This document shows positions 48,995 to 60,530 of a DNA stretch of 64,000 nucleotides, piece after piece (the stretch's first letter is position 1; each line of letters starts with the position of its first letter). Location: NCBI RefSeq assembly GCF_022965805.1, contig NC_133114.1:2378761-2442760 (forward strand), given 5' to 3'. Source of the DNA: Primulina eburnea (Eukaryota > Streptophyta > Magnoliopsida > Lamiales > Gesneriaceae). The notes under the pieces are model-generated. The model was not told the DNA's origin. It saw only the letters and a program-made list of their open reading frames with translations, and did not search any database. The position numbers and the translations under genes are program-made.

Positions 48995-49773
48995 AATTCA
49001 ACGTTAAATAGATAAATGACAAATAACCGTATTAATATTTAAAAACAAATATATAGTGATACCAAAAGATGAACATAAGTATCAAAGACAAACAAAGACA
49101 TGTGAGTAATTTAGTAAACAAACAATGATATCGACAAAAATTTGCTTGGTTTTTTATGTAACTAATGCATATTATTCTTCTTATTATTTTTATAACGTAG
49201 ATATACTCAATTATGTTTTTATTTTTATTGTATTATAATTTCATATAATGATTCAGGTAATTTGAATCATTTTTTATTAATCAATAAAGATTTTTCAATG
49301 CGATATTGTATTTTTTTCTTCATTTTTTTCCCCAAACAATTAAAATTTCTATAACATGTGTTCGAATTGTTTTCTCCAGAGATTGGATATGTAAAATTGT
49401 TTAATTTATTTTAAATTATTATTATATTAAGTTGATATTATTTAAAGAAATTATATATCTTATAATTTCTCTATGTTTTAAATTATTTTTAGATTTCAAT
49501 TAATAGTTTTTCTTTTTCATTTAAATATAAATGCATATATAATGATTATTCTTTATTATTATTAAACAATTATACATTGGAGTAGAATATTGAATTGTCA
49601 ATTCATAGATTTTTAAATATCATTGATTCCATGAAAATGTTATGTATTTCAAAAATTAAAAAATATTTATTTTTTATTCTTAATTCTCTTCATTCGTTCC
49701 TCTTTTGCCCTCATTTTGTTTTGAAACATAATTGTAAATCAAAGTTCGTACCATGAATAATTGAATTATGGAT

Positions 49774-49955
49774 AAAAACTTGTTTGAGACGGTGTCACGG
49801 GTTGTATTTTGTGAGACGGATCTCTTATTTGAGTTATCCATGAAAAATTATTACTTTTTATGCTAAGAGTATTACTTCTTATTGTGAATATCGGTAAGAT
49901 TGACTTGTCTCACATATAAAAAATTCGTGAGACCGTCTCACAACAGACCTACTCT
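49774..49955 (+). repeat. GAGACGGTCTCAC dispersed repeat, copy 7
   Basis: Well-preserved copy inside the complex repeat locus, interrupting one of its units after TGAATTATG. Confidence 0.85.
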
Positions 49956-51722
49956 TGAAGTATGACGTCGAAGTGAATTTCATTTCTTAAAAATAGAAAC
50001 TATACAAGTAAAAAATTTAATTTATATTTTAGATTTGCTATATAGATGTGTTCATCTAAGCAATGTGTGAAATTTTGAGTTGTCAGTTAATAGATTTTTT
50101 AATAAAATTGATTCGATAAAAACGTTGACAAAATGTGATGTATTTCAAAATAAAAAATATAATTATTCTTATTCTCTTCATTCATTCTATTTTCATCTCA
50201 TTTTGTTTTAAACGTGGTTGTAAATCAAAGTTCATACCCATGAATAATTGTATTATAATATCAAAGTGATTTTATTTCTTAAAAATAGAAACCATGCAAG
50301 TAAACAATTTAATTTATATTTTAGATTTGCGTTCATCATTCTCACCCTTTATTTATTATTTGTATTTAAATATGATAAGATAAGATGGACTTATATCATT
50401 TGATTTTAATTAATTGATCGTCAGTTTTGAATTAGTGGATGTTGTCAAAGGTAGTGGCGATGCAAATATTAAACCTCTATATGTAACTTTGGAATTAAAC
50501 CGACCAATCAAAAACAAAGAAAAAATAAAAATCAAAGTTAAATGACAAATAACAAAATAATCATATTAATATCTAAAGAAAAACATGTACTTATACCAAA
50601 AGATGAACATAAAGCATACCAAAAGACAAATACAAGATATTAGGGTAATTTAGTAAATAAACAATGAAAACTCACACTTTTATAATAATAAAATAAAATA
50701 AATAAAATAAATAAATAAATAATAATAAACAATGAAAACTGACATTTTTATAATAATAAAATAAAATAATAATAGTAGACTAGCAAAGCATGTGCGTTGC
50801 ACGTGAGTAACGAACTTGAGTGCACTATGAATATTTGTCGTAAATTTGTAAATCAATGTAGACACATAATTTTTTCACAAATTGTTTGATAACAAATGTT
50901 AATTCACGGTTTATCTATCATTTCAAACAACCATAATTTAATTTTTTTTCAATATTTTCTTTGTTTGATTTTTAAATCATTCAATATCTTTTTCGTCTTT
51001 TTAAATTTTTATTTTATTTTCATGCATCTTTGTTCGATTAAATTCAACGGTCACGTCATCATATCTGGTTTTCACGTTTCTTTTTCATTATCGGATTTGA
51101 TGTTAATTAATATATTTAATGCATGCCTTTTTTATGGACTTCGTATTTTTTTTATTTTAGTCGTCAACATTTCGAATCTTACTTCATTTTATTTTCTCTT
51201 GTTTTTTTGAAGTCTCGCTTGATTTATCCACATCTTTCAACACCAACGACAATATCATGTTTGAAAATAAAATGAGAGGAAAAAAGAATAAATGAAGATA
51301 ATTAAGAATTAATAAATAATTATATTTTTATTTTTTCAAATACATCACATTTTCTCAATATTTCTATCAAATCAATTATATTAAAAAATCTATGAATTAA
51401 CAATTCAATATTTCACTCAATCGTATAATTGTTTAATAATAATAAATGATAATCATTATGTATTTGATTGAATGAAAAAGAAAAAATATGATTTGAAATC
51501 TAATAAAAAGTTAAAACATAGAAAAATTATAAGAGTCATATAGTTTCTTTAAATAATATCAACATAACACAATGATAATTGAAAATAAATTAAACAATTT
51601 TACATATACAATCTCGGGGAAATAACTTTTAACACATGTTATATAAAGTCTAATTGTTTGAAAAAATCGAAGAAACAATACAATCTCGTATGAGAAATCA
51701 TTATTGGTTGAAAAAAAACTGA

Positions 51723-52314
51723 ATTTAAAAATTTATATGATAAAAGATCATATATATATGGTATTATTTTAGCTGTTGCACTTGGTTCATATGCGATTAG
51801 CAGTCACGAATTTAATTTCTTTTCTTTTTCTTTGTAGATTTGGTAGAGATTTGGAAGTTCGAAAATTCAAGAAATATTCAAAATCTAAACTCTAGAAAGG
51901 CACTAGACGTAAGCAAATTTCAGGATAATTATTTTTGCACAAATGGTTCTTCTGCAGACGGTTGGTTTGCTGTCTGATTTACCAATGAATACTGCTTGTT
52001 CCTTAAACTAAACGAAAGTTGATGAGTTTGATGCCATTAGATTGGTCATACAACAAATGAAACCGTGCAGTAAACAAAGAAAGACAATAGATCTGATCAT
52101 CAAAATAGGCAGCAGAAATCAAGCAAACTGAAACTATATATGAAATGTATAATGAATCACTGGAGCAAATAAGGACACTGGAATGGCAACATCTCTAAAC
52201 GAAGGTACAAGCAAATGAAAACAATGCAAAGAAAAAAAATCGACAAACAGATATATCAATCACCCCAAATCGCCTTTGAAACAAATTAATCATTTTAAAA
52301 TCCCAAGTGATAAC
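51723..52314. other. 3' region of the PELPK-like gene
   Basis: Spacer and presumed 3' UTR; nothing else seen. Confidence 0.5.
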
Positions 52315-53214
52315 TTATGGAGCTTTTGGCACTTCTGGCACTGCCAGTTTAGGCAATTCAGGTTTTGGCAGTGTAGGAAGCTCGGGTTTTGGCAAGGTGG
52401 AAAGCTCCGGTTTTGACAAAGCTGGTAGCTCAGGCTTTGGGAGTGCAGGAAGCTCAGGTTTTGGCAATGTTGGAAGCTCAGGCTTTGGGAGTGTAGGAAG
52501 CTCGGGCTTTGGCAACGTGGGAATCTCGGGTTTTGGCAGCGTGGGAAACTCTGGTTTCGGCACAGTTGGCAGCTCAGGCTTTGGGAGTGTAGGAAGCTCG
52601 GGTTTTGGCAAAGTTGGAAGTTCGGGTTTTGGGAGTATAGGAAGCTCGGGCTTTGGCAACGTGGGAAGCTCGGGTTTCAACGAAGTAGACAGCTCTGGCT
52701 TTGGGAGTACGGGGAGCTCAGGCTTGGGCAGTGTCGGAAGCTCAGGTTTTGGTAGAGTTGGAAGCTCAGGTTTTGGCAATGTAGGAACCTCCGGTTTTGG
52801 CAAAGTTGGTAGTTCAGGCTTTGGGAGTGTAGGAAGCTCGGGTTTTGGTAACGTTGGAAGCTCCGGTTTTGGCAAAGTTGGCAGCTCTGTCTTTGAAAAT
52901 GCTGGAAGGTCGGGCTTTGTCAATGTAGGAAGCTCGGGTTTCGGCAATGTGGGCAGCTCCGGCTTTTGAACTGTGGGAAACTCAGGCTTTGGCAGTGTAG
53001 GAAGCTCTGGTTTTGGCAACGTGGGGAGCTCGGGTTTCGGCACCGTGGGCAGCTCCGGCTTAGGAAGACTCGGAATCTCAGGTTTTGGCAATGTAGGCAA
53101 CTCAGGCTGAGGAACTTCAGCCAAATTTGTTTCCAGGAGGTGTCGCGCCTCTGTTATCGAAGATAAAGCAAGAAGCAACAGAAATAAAATAGTATGATTC
53201 TTGCTATAAGCCAT
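52315..53214 (-). CDS. PELPK-type proline-rich repeat cell-wall protein
   Basis: The ATG at 53214 gives 299 residues. The frame is open further upstream, but that part would overlap the TATA box and lacks a signal sequence. Residues 1-23 are a signal peptide ending T-E-A, then R-H-L-L-E. From about residue 30 to the end the protein is some 30 near-identical octads of the form P-E-L-P-T-L-P-K. This matches the PELPK1 family (Pro-Glu-Leu/Ile-Pro-Lys), secreted wall proteins linked to seedling growth and biotic stress in Arabidopsis. There are no Tyr or Cys cross-linking residues in the repeats. The opposite strand is open too because of the repeat code. Confidence 0.88.
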   Translation of the reverse strand: MAYSKNHTILFLLLLALSSITEARHLLETNLAEVPQPELPTLPKPEIPSLPKPELPTVPKPELPTLPKPELPTLPKPEFPTVQKPELPTLPKPELPTLTKPDLPAFSKTELPTLPKPELPTLPKPELPTLPKPELPTLPKPEVPTLPKPELPTLPKPELPTLPKPELPVLPKPELSTSLKPELPTLPKPELPILPKPELPTLPKPELPTLPKPELPTVPKPEFPTLPKPEIPTLPKPELPTLPKPELPTLPKPELPALPKPELPALSKPELSTLPKPELPTLPKPELPKLAVPEVPKAP

Positions 53215-53305
53215 TGCTTTCAGCAGAAGAGAGATTGATAATTCAATATACTTTTGAGCAAATTGCTTTTTAAACCGATGATGCATGAAAAAGTATCTGC
53301 ACCAG

Positions 53306-53313
53306 CTTATATA
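53306..53313 (-). promoter_or_regulatory. TATA box of the PELPK-like gene
   Basis: TATATAAG on the minus strand, about 92 bases upstream of the ATG at 53214. Confidence 0.7.
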
Positions 53314-53334
53314 GAGATGGGATGCGAAGAACAA

Positions 53335-53832
53335 GAAGCTCTGTTGGCCGGGTTGGCAGGAAAAATACAGGTTAGCTCAACTTCTTTATTGGCATTACGT
53401 ATCAGTTAACTCATGTCAAAATTTCCTAGTTGGACACCTACAATAAATTATTCAACCTGGTAGGTAATGATATACTAGTGTTCAGCTCAAGTTTCTTAAA
53501 AATCCGCATACTTCAATCAAGCTCCAATAAAAATTATCGAATCGAGCTAGCTTAAGAAACAGTACAAATAATTCTGCCCCATGTCAAGTTCTGAAAAATT
53601 CCTACTAAACTTCATAATGGTTCATAAGATTCATGTAACAACTTGGTTTAATTAATCTCGTGGAGTCGTGTAAAACATCAGTTACGCATACATAAGTCCA
53701 GCTTGCTATAAGAACAACCAAGTTCAGTAAGAGGATTCATTGTCCACTTACAATCTAGGCACAACGTATGACATTAAGTTTGATTAACTTCTGAATAATA
53801 GTATTCTCACATGTAACTAGACCAACTATATT
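53335..53832. other. PELPK-like promoter and spacer
   Basis: Nothing else recognised in this AT-rich stretch. Confidence 0.5.
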
Positions 53833-53840
53833 CAAGTTCC

Positions 53841-54653
53841 CAGGGCCGATCCTAACAATATTTGGGCCTGAGTCTAACTTTTAAAAAGAGGCCTCCGAAT
53901 CATAATGTGTGTTCATATTTTTTTCGTTCCATAGCAATTTTTCAAATTAAATCAATAGGTCAAAGACAATATAAAAAACTAAAGGAATAAAAAAATGAAA
54001 CATGTCCAAAATGATCACTAAAAAACAACCCGCCTAACAGTTTTAGAACTAAAAATATTAATCAAGTCTATATAATCAAGTTGTTCAGTAATTTCTTTCT
54101 TCATGGATAACATAGTCAATCCATTCAATCTTTCTCGTGACATGGTTAATCGGAGAAAAGTTTTGATGAGCTTTATCTTTGAGAAACTTTGCTCTGCACT
54201 TGCTATTGTGACCGGGACAGTCAACAAGATTTTATAAGCAATATGAGCATTTGAAAACCGGATAAGCATTACATCCACCAAAATTTCAGTCAAAAAACGT
54301 AGATTATATATACCACATTAAGCCCCGAAGAAAGTAAAAAACTACAATAAAAAATTAGAAGCCCGAACAAAGCAAATATAAGAAAATAGACTTACAGCTC
54401 TTCACGGGTCTTTCAATAAAACATAGACACGACGCAACGACTGGAGTCGATTAAGGCTGCAGATGAATACTGTGGAAGATTGGGGAATAAATCGATAACA
54501 TGCTAAGCAAGTTTCATTTAATAAATACTTGGTTTAAGGTTATCTAATAACTAGTATTATATATAATAATTTTAAAAAAAAAAAAATTAGGCCCCAAAAA
54601 AGATATGGGCCTGAGTCATTGGACTCATTTGCCTCCTAATAGGCACGGCCATG
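53841..54653 (-). mobile_element. Deletion derivative of an hAT transposon
   Basis: Ends CAGGGCCGATCC and, inverted, CATGGCCGTGCC; flanks CAAGTTCC (53833-53840) and AAAGTACC (54654-54661) match at 6 of 8 bases. It still carries the last part of a transposase ORF (see 54018-54293). Sub-terminal GGGCCTGAGTC occurs near both ends. Confidence 0.75.
54018..54293 (-). pseudogene. hAT transposase C-terminal (dimerisation domain) fragment
   Basis: A 91-codon frame with N-A-H-I-A-Y-K-I-L-L-T-V-P-V-T, A-S-A-E-Q-S-F-S-K-I-K and L-T-M-S-R-E-R-L-N-G-L is the classic hAT-C dimerisation domain of plant zinc-finger/HAT proteins. The N-terminal BED finger and catalytic core are missing, so it cannot be an active transposase. 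Confidence 0.85.
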
Positions 54654-54661
54654 AAAGTACC

Positions 54662-55219
54662 ATTGGAAGAGTTATTCATGCACACCGACATTATTGGCTC
54701 CACAATTTAGCCAAATATTTTATATATGCCAATTTTATTCATATGAATTAATGTATAATTTACAAAGTTCAATTAAATTTTGGAGTTTTTATCTTAATAG
54801 ATTCATCCTCATGTGATGAAATTTCTTTCTTTTTTTTAATTACATGGGGTGAGATATTGATTCACTATCACTTCATCTCGAACTCAGACTTCTCCCCTAT
54901 GCCTTCGCATACAGAAAATGTTTGTCATTTCACCACAAATGGTTGGCTCCTGTGTTTAGATTTCTAGCATTCATGAATTTGTCTTAGTTACCTCATGGCA
55001 TGCTCAACTCATAAACTGATATCAAATTAAAGGACAACCACTTCATCCAAAAATACATTCATTTTCCAAAGTCTACATTCTGTGTCTGTAAAAGTTAAGT
55101 GTACATATAGCTGAAATTCAGACATTAACAATTTCAATTCTTACATTATCTCTAAATAAGAAACTACTAAAAAAATCTATTCTGGTATCAAATACAAAGG
55201 ATCACCTATGACAGCAAAC
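54662..55219. other. Spacer and 3' region of the carbonic anhydrase gene
   Basis: No further feature recognised. Confidence 0.5.
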
Positions 55220-57428
55220 TCAGCTCCAAAATTCTCGGTTGCCAATGGAGTAACCCCCATCGGCTTTTGAACTGCTTCCCTTGTAGTCAAGGGTCCACTT
55301 TTCAAACGTACAATCGATGAAGTCATAGTAGCCACCATGAATCGAAAGCATCCCATTTTTCACCCGTTCTTCTATCCATGGATAACTGAGTAAGTTCATC
55401 AACGACCTGTTAATCGATTCCTGCACAAGTTGAACAGTGTGTAATCGGTATTCGGCCAAGAGACTGGAATGTACTATAGCCTATATGCACCAATAATCGA
55501 AATGTGGAGCTTGAGTTGTTATAAGGATTAAAAAATTTCACGAGCGAGCCTGGGGCTCAAGGCTCATGGAGCATCCGAGCACAATTTTTTTTTATATTTT
55601 TTATTTTCCTTAAATTACTATTTTATTCAAAATATAACAATATATATTTACAATCCATTTCCCAAAAATTGAAGGGTGTTTATGTCAGTAATTGAACAAA
55701 ATTTAGCTCAAATGTCGCTCGAAAAATTGAACTCGTGGAGTGAGATTTCAAATTACTCAAAAAATAATAGAATAGAGATTGAGATTAAAAATACTGATTG
55801 ACCGACCCAACTCTAGCTTCAGTATTGAATTATTTTTTAGTAGAGTTCGAATAGGTTGCTGCTAAAACAAAAAGAGACTCAAATACATCCTTTTAATCAA
55901 CCACAACTTTTCCTATGATAAATGTCATTGGTCTTAAAATTTATCTTATTCATATGCTCTCAGCCTTTATTCTTAAGATATTTAAGTAACCTCCAACGAC
56001 AATCATAATGTATCGAATCTACAAATAATTAAGACTATATACGATTTGATTATCATATTTCGACTTCCACCCTTGAGGCTTGAAATCTTCAATCAAAATG
56101 TATGATAATTGAAGACAGAACTCATTTTCTAAGTTTCATACGCATGTTCGGGCATATTCATGATACAGGAGCTAAAAAACAACCTTTATCGCATTTTATA
56201 CGACACAGTACATGAAAAATCTAAATCAGATAACACATATACAATAAATACAACCAGAGAATGACAGGGAACACACCTTTTCACAGTGTCTGCATTGCTG
56301 ATCAAAGTCGAGGTTTGAAGCTGCAGCTTTTGTTTTCAACTTTGCTGCCTTTCCGACAATCACCCAATTTTTAATGAAGCTACTGGAACGCAAATAGGTG
56401 GGTGTGAGAAGCACTAAGAAATCAAGATGAAGATAAGTTAAGTGAGAAGTTAACCAAAACCTCGAATTACTATTTATTTCATCTTGATAGCTCATTAAGG
56501 CTTTTATTCCTCCACAGCAGCTGTGGCCAACAACTAGTATATTTTCAACCTGCATATATTGGTTGATGTTCCGATAAGGTACTTTACCATAATATGAAAA
56601 TGTCCAGATTTCATGCTAGAAAAACTTTTTTAGTCTTTTTAACCATTTTAACTTTCTAAAAAACTTTCACAACTGTTTTAACAGATGTTTACTAAATTCC
56701 TAAATCTTCTTTCAGTTTCTGCACAGAGGGTTGCTAAAGAAAATTGATAAGAGTGGCAGACAATCTAAAGTTTCGATTAGCAAATAATTGCTTACTTCAA
56801 GAGAAGTAACAGCAAATTCAAGGGCAGCATTTGTCTCTGAAGGTCCATTCTGCATCAGAAGAGCATATGGGAATCACATACAGGATAACATCTTTAACAG
56901 TACATTGCAAAACTCAATTCAAATAGAGTAAAGTATCATTCTTCACAATTTAAAGATTTGTAAGCCCAAGATAATTTCTACATCATACCTCGTGAGGGGG
57001 CACCAAGTTTGCCACATTGCGAACCACGAAAGCTTCTCCTGGTTCAAATCCTAGAATGCTGGTGGGGCAAACTCGTGAGTCCGCACATGCAATCACCATG
57101 AACTGTTCTTGAAAATGTTAGAATTTTACCGTGTTACAAGATTTTTAAAAATTGATGGAAAGAAACAGAAATGATACCTTAGGTGCTTGGCTTTGGGAAA
57201 GGCTTTGGTAATGTTCTAAGTTTTGCCTAGAAAAATGAGATGAATGTAAAACGAACAAGGTTTTTGACTTTATAATTTCAGGTAGATTTACATTACATTA
57301 TCTTACAAGTATTTCTCTTTTTTGAAACCAAGAAATCGATTTCTCAACTCCTTGAATTGATTGAGTGCCTTGTCGCTCACTACTGCACTTTTATCCCTGA
57401 TCCCCGAAGTTAAGACTGGAGACTCCAT
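55220..57428 (-). CDS. Beta-carbonic anhydrase (BCA5-like), at least 7 exons, 5' end unresolved
   Basis: Exons on the minus strand: 57428-57307, 57226-57178, 57102-56989, 56849-56796, 56549-56461, 56382-56277 and 55420-55220, all GT-AG and in phase, giving 244 residues from the ATG at 57428. The enzyme interconverts CO2 and bicarbonate. Zinc ligands Cys63, His122 and Cys125 and the Asp65-Arg67 dyad are present ([13 protein letters not shown]). The C-terminus (T-F-E-K-W-T-L-D-Y) resembles Arabidopsis BCA5, a plastid form. The frame is open nine codons upstream of this ATG, to an AAAG-G that could be an acceptor. A transit-peptide exon may therefore lie upstream, perhaps near 58725-58626 where a Ser-rich M-A-K-A-L-F-H-S-S frame occurs. 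Confidence 0.9.
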
Positions 57429-58735
57429 TAAAGCATTCAATCGGAGTGTTGGATTCCTTTAAGTATCCATGAAAGGAAGTTGACAGCACAAAAGACACTG
57501 AATTAATACAACACCCTATATCACAAGCAAATTTAGTTTTAAACAGAAGTATGCTCGTCTCTTTGGATCAACCTCCTAGTGTTTCATGGGAGTCTAGAGT
57601 CATAAAAGTTGAGCACGACATAGAAAATGACATAAGACAATATGAATAGGCCTAAAACACCTCTGTTCCACTCATATTTGTAAGGAGGATTTGATAAGTT
57701 GATAAGATTTATAAGGCTTACATAAATGAATCCTCTAGTAACACAAGTTACTCGTCTTCGTAAATTGAAATGAACGTGAAATAGTAACCAGTAGAACTAT
57801 TGTGCAGAATCTTAATACGAATTCTAAATAGTATTATCGGTGATATCGGAGGCCAGAGTTTCATGTTTTGATGAGAATGATCATGCAAAATGAAATCTTG
57901 GAAATAAACCCACCATCATGTCTTACCCCATGTCCTTCGATAAAGGAAGGATGTAAAAATAGAGAGCAAAAATACTAAATCTGTTGAATAATCATATCAT
58001 GTGTGCCGCACAAAAAAAAATAGCCTACACTGCCTATCCAAGAAGATCGAACACCAGTTTCTATTCTTCAGTGTATCACTGGGCATGAAATGTGAAAGTT
58101 GATCTTCCTTGCCGAATTCGGTCTAAACAAATGAATACTTGGAGTTGTAGGGAAGTTTCGTTTCTCAAATTATCATTTGCAATTATCCAGCCACAGGTAA
58201 AATCTGGCTAACTCAACGACCTTATCTCATTAAACCCCGACTTTTCATCAAGCATGTTCAATTGGACACGCAGTGGGGTGAAACAAACTACGACACATTG
58301 CAGAATTTTTTCTGTAATCAAAAACCATATTTTATCACAAACGAAACGCATGTACACGGCTGATGTGATCACAGCAAAGAAAAGAACGAATTTATCAACA
58401 AATAAGACCCACAGAAAAAAACAATAAGCAGAAAGATCTGAACTTTGCAGCACCTACTTGAAAGAATCCGGAAATCTCAAATGGGTCTGCTCAATTTCCG
58501 AAGATCTCAAGTGTGTACCAAAGATCTGCTCCAAAAGAAGAAGAAACACCTCAATCTCAAGAATCAAACCAAATGAAATCAGACAGGATTGCATACAATT
58601 CATACAGACAGATAACAAAAGGAAGAAACAAAAGTTTACAGTGGAGGCCTTTGCTGGAATCATGGAGATGTCCTCAGAAGAGGAAGAAGACAGTGGTGAC
58701 GAATGGAACAGTGCCTTAGCCATTAACAGATTTCT
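57429..58735 (-). other. Probable first intron and candidate transit-peptide exon of the carbonic anhydrase
   Basis: An ATG near 58706 opens a Ser-rich frame that looks like a plastid transit peptide. The obvious donor after it (ACT/GTAAAC) has the wrong phase for the next exon, so the join cannot be fixed by eye. Confidence 0.35.
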
Positions 58736-58878
58736 TCCCAGCACTTCAAGCTGCAGAATCTGCTGCTAAGCGAACAAGAAATCAAGAAATGCTGGAGAAA
58801 TCACACAGCTAATAAATAGTTCATAAATGCGTGGATCTGGTGTCAGTTTAGAACCACTGTTCGTCGGTTGGATCATAG

Positions 58879-58888
58879 GACACGTGTC
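58879..58888. promoter_or_regulatory. Palindromic G-box (GACACGTGTC)
   Basis: An ACACGTGT core about 150 bases upstream of the candidate first exon of the carbonic anhydrase gene. bZIP/bHLH factors bind this type of site in light- or ABA-regulated plant promoters. Motif only. Confidence 0.4.
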
Positions 58889-59437
58889 CTCCAAGAAAGA
58901 CGGAGACAGCAACGTTTTCTAATTGTTAGAAGTCAATCGATTGAATCGAGGACAATAAGAGCACTGAAAAAATAAAGGAGAGAAATTAGATAGCTCTTTA
59001 TAAAACGACTGTTTGCTTCACGAAAGGTTAATTTTTCCTTGGCACACCACGCGCGGCGCGTGTCTATACAATAAATTTTTATATTAAAAAAATGTTAGAA
59101 TTCAAAACTATGTTATTTTCGATAATATTTTTCTTAAAAATTTATAATTTTGTGTGGATAACTTTTCTAAAAAAAAATTTCTTAAAAATTTATAATTTTG
59201 TTTGGATAAAATTTCTAAAGTATAAAAATTAAACTAAATTAAAGGCATAAAATTGTCTGATTTGAGTTACTGACAGAAGATTTTAATTTATCCAAAGATT
59301 TTAATTTAAATTATTCATTTACCACATAGTGGCATAAAACGTCTTGTTTGTCAAAATTATGTTGCGCCTAGGAAAATACAATTTAATTTATACAACTACT
59401 TTGAGATTAAGGAATTTGATATCATCAATTATAGGCA
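58889..59437. other. Spacer with a short tandem pair
   Basis: TTCTTAAAAATTTATAATTT occurs twice within 59130-59215. No gene seen. Confidence 0.5.
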
Positions 59438-59599
59438 AAAATTTGTGTGAGACGATGAGACGGATCTCTTATTTAGGTCATCCATGAAAAATTATTACTT
59501 TTCATGCTAAGAGTATTACTTTTTATTGTGAATATGAGTAGAGTCGACCCGTATCATATATTAAGATCCGTGAGACGGTCTCACATGAGACTCACTCTC
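59438..59599 (+). repeat. GAGACGGTCTCAC dispersed repeat, copy 8
   Basis: Copy with a small deletion in the first palindrome, otherwise canonical core and 3' end. Confidence 0.82.
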
Positions 59600-60233
59600 A
59601 ATTTTATCGTATAGATGAATTTATATCGAGCAAGAGTGTCATTTCAAATTCATTCATTTCTTCCAACATAAAATCTTCTAACTACAACCTTAATAAATTC
59701 TAGGATTCGATCTTTTAGCCAAAACGGGACAAGGCATCGTTAAAGTCTCCGTGTTTATTCGTCAAGCACGAACTGTCGTCAAGCAGATCCGCTTGATGCA
59801 CGAAGATTGAGCTAGAGAAGAAGCTACGACGAAGGATAGAACTTCCCAACTCAGAATATTACATGTCGATATAATTTCATAGGAAAAAGCCAATGCTAAG
59901 AAGAAAGAACGCTTCATGCTAAAGAAAAAAAAATACAAAAATCAGGCGCCAAAAAACGGATGCAGAATGCTTCAACTAGCCCCAGACGCTGCATTTTAGG
60001 AGGAACCATAAAAATCTGCCCACAGTATTTTCTTCCACGGCGGCGCTTAAAAGGCATGTATCAAAAAACCCATACTTTGCTTCGAAGTTCAAGGCATCGA
60101 CAACACTAGCGAAATGCTTCAATTTTGATGTTACGTCAACAAAGACTTAGATTAGATAGAAGCCTTTTCACAATTTGTTCCCGATATTTGATAAAGCTAC
60201 TCAGAATACGAGAAGCACAGTTGCGGCATAAAG
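59600..60233. other. Intergenic, nothing recognised
   Basis: No domain-bearing frame. It may be part of an unrecognised transcript with the duplication that follows. Confidence 0.4.
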
Positions 60234-60530
60234 TTAGTGATTCACTACAAATGAAAGATGGTAAAGAAGGTAAAAGAACAAGCATTGCTTGAGAACGAGA
60301 ACAGTGCAAATTACCAGAATTCTGAAGGGCGCCTCTCTCACATTTAGAAGCTCTATTAGCATGGAAACATCACAAATTTCATCCGTTAGTGATTCACTGC
60401 AAATAAAGAGTAAAGAAAGCAAACTAATAAACATTGCTCAAACGAGAGCAGTGCAAATTACCTGCATTCTGAAGGATAGCTCTATCGCATGTAGAAGCTC
60501 TATTAGCGTGGAAACATCACAAATTGCAGG
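60234..60530 (-). repeat. Tandem ~145-bp duplication that looks like a doubled exon
   Basis: Two units share TAGTGATTCACT...AGAAGCTCTATTAGC.TGGAAACATCACAAAT. On the minus strand each unit has an open block I-C-D-V-S-x-L-I-E-L-L followed by a GTAATTTGCA that resembles a splice donor. No family recognised. Flanking 60531-61251 shows nothing further. Confidence 0.55.

Larger units (their letters stand above)
45399..51722. repeat. Complex non-coding repeat locus with direct and inverted units
   Basis: Units starting near GACTAGTAGCAAAGCACGCG (about 45750) and GACTAGCAAAGCATGTGCG (about 50780) are direct repeats. Sequences at 46060-46400, 49430-49680 and 50030-50300 are related. 51280-51600 is the inverse of 46060-46400. 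The edges 45399-45500 and 51600-51722 match in the same direction. All AT-rich and non-coding. One unit holds the solo LTR at 46763. Confidence 0.75.

Noticed and set aside
52307..52969. Gly/Ser/Phe repeat ORF on the plus strand
   Set aside because: It is the antisense of the PELPK repeat gene, with no signal peptide or promoter.
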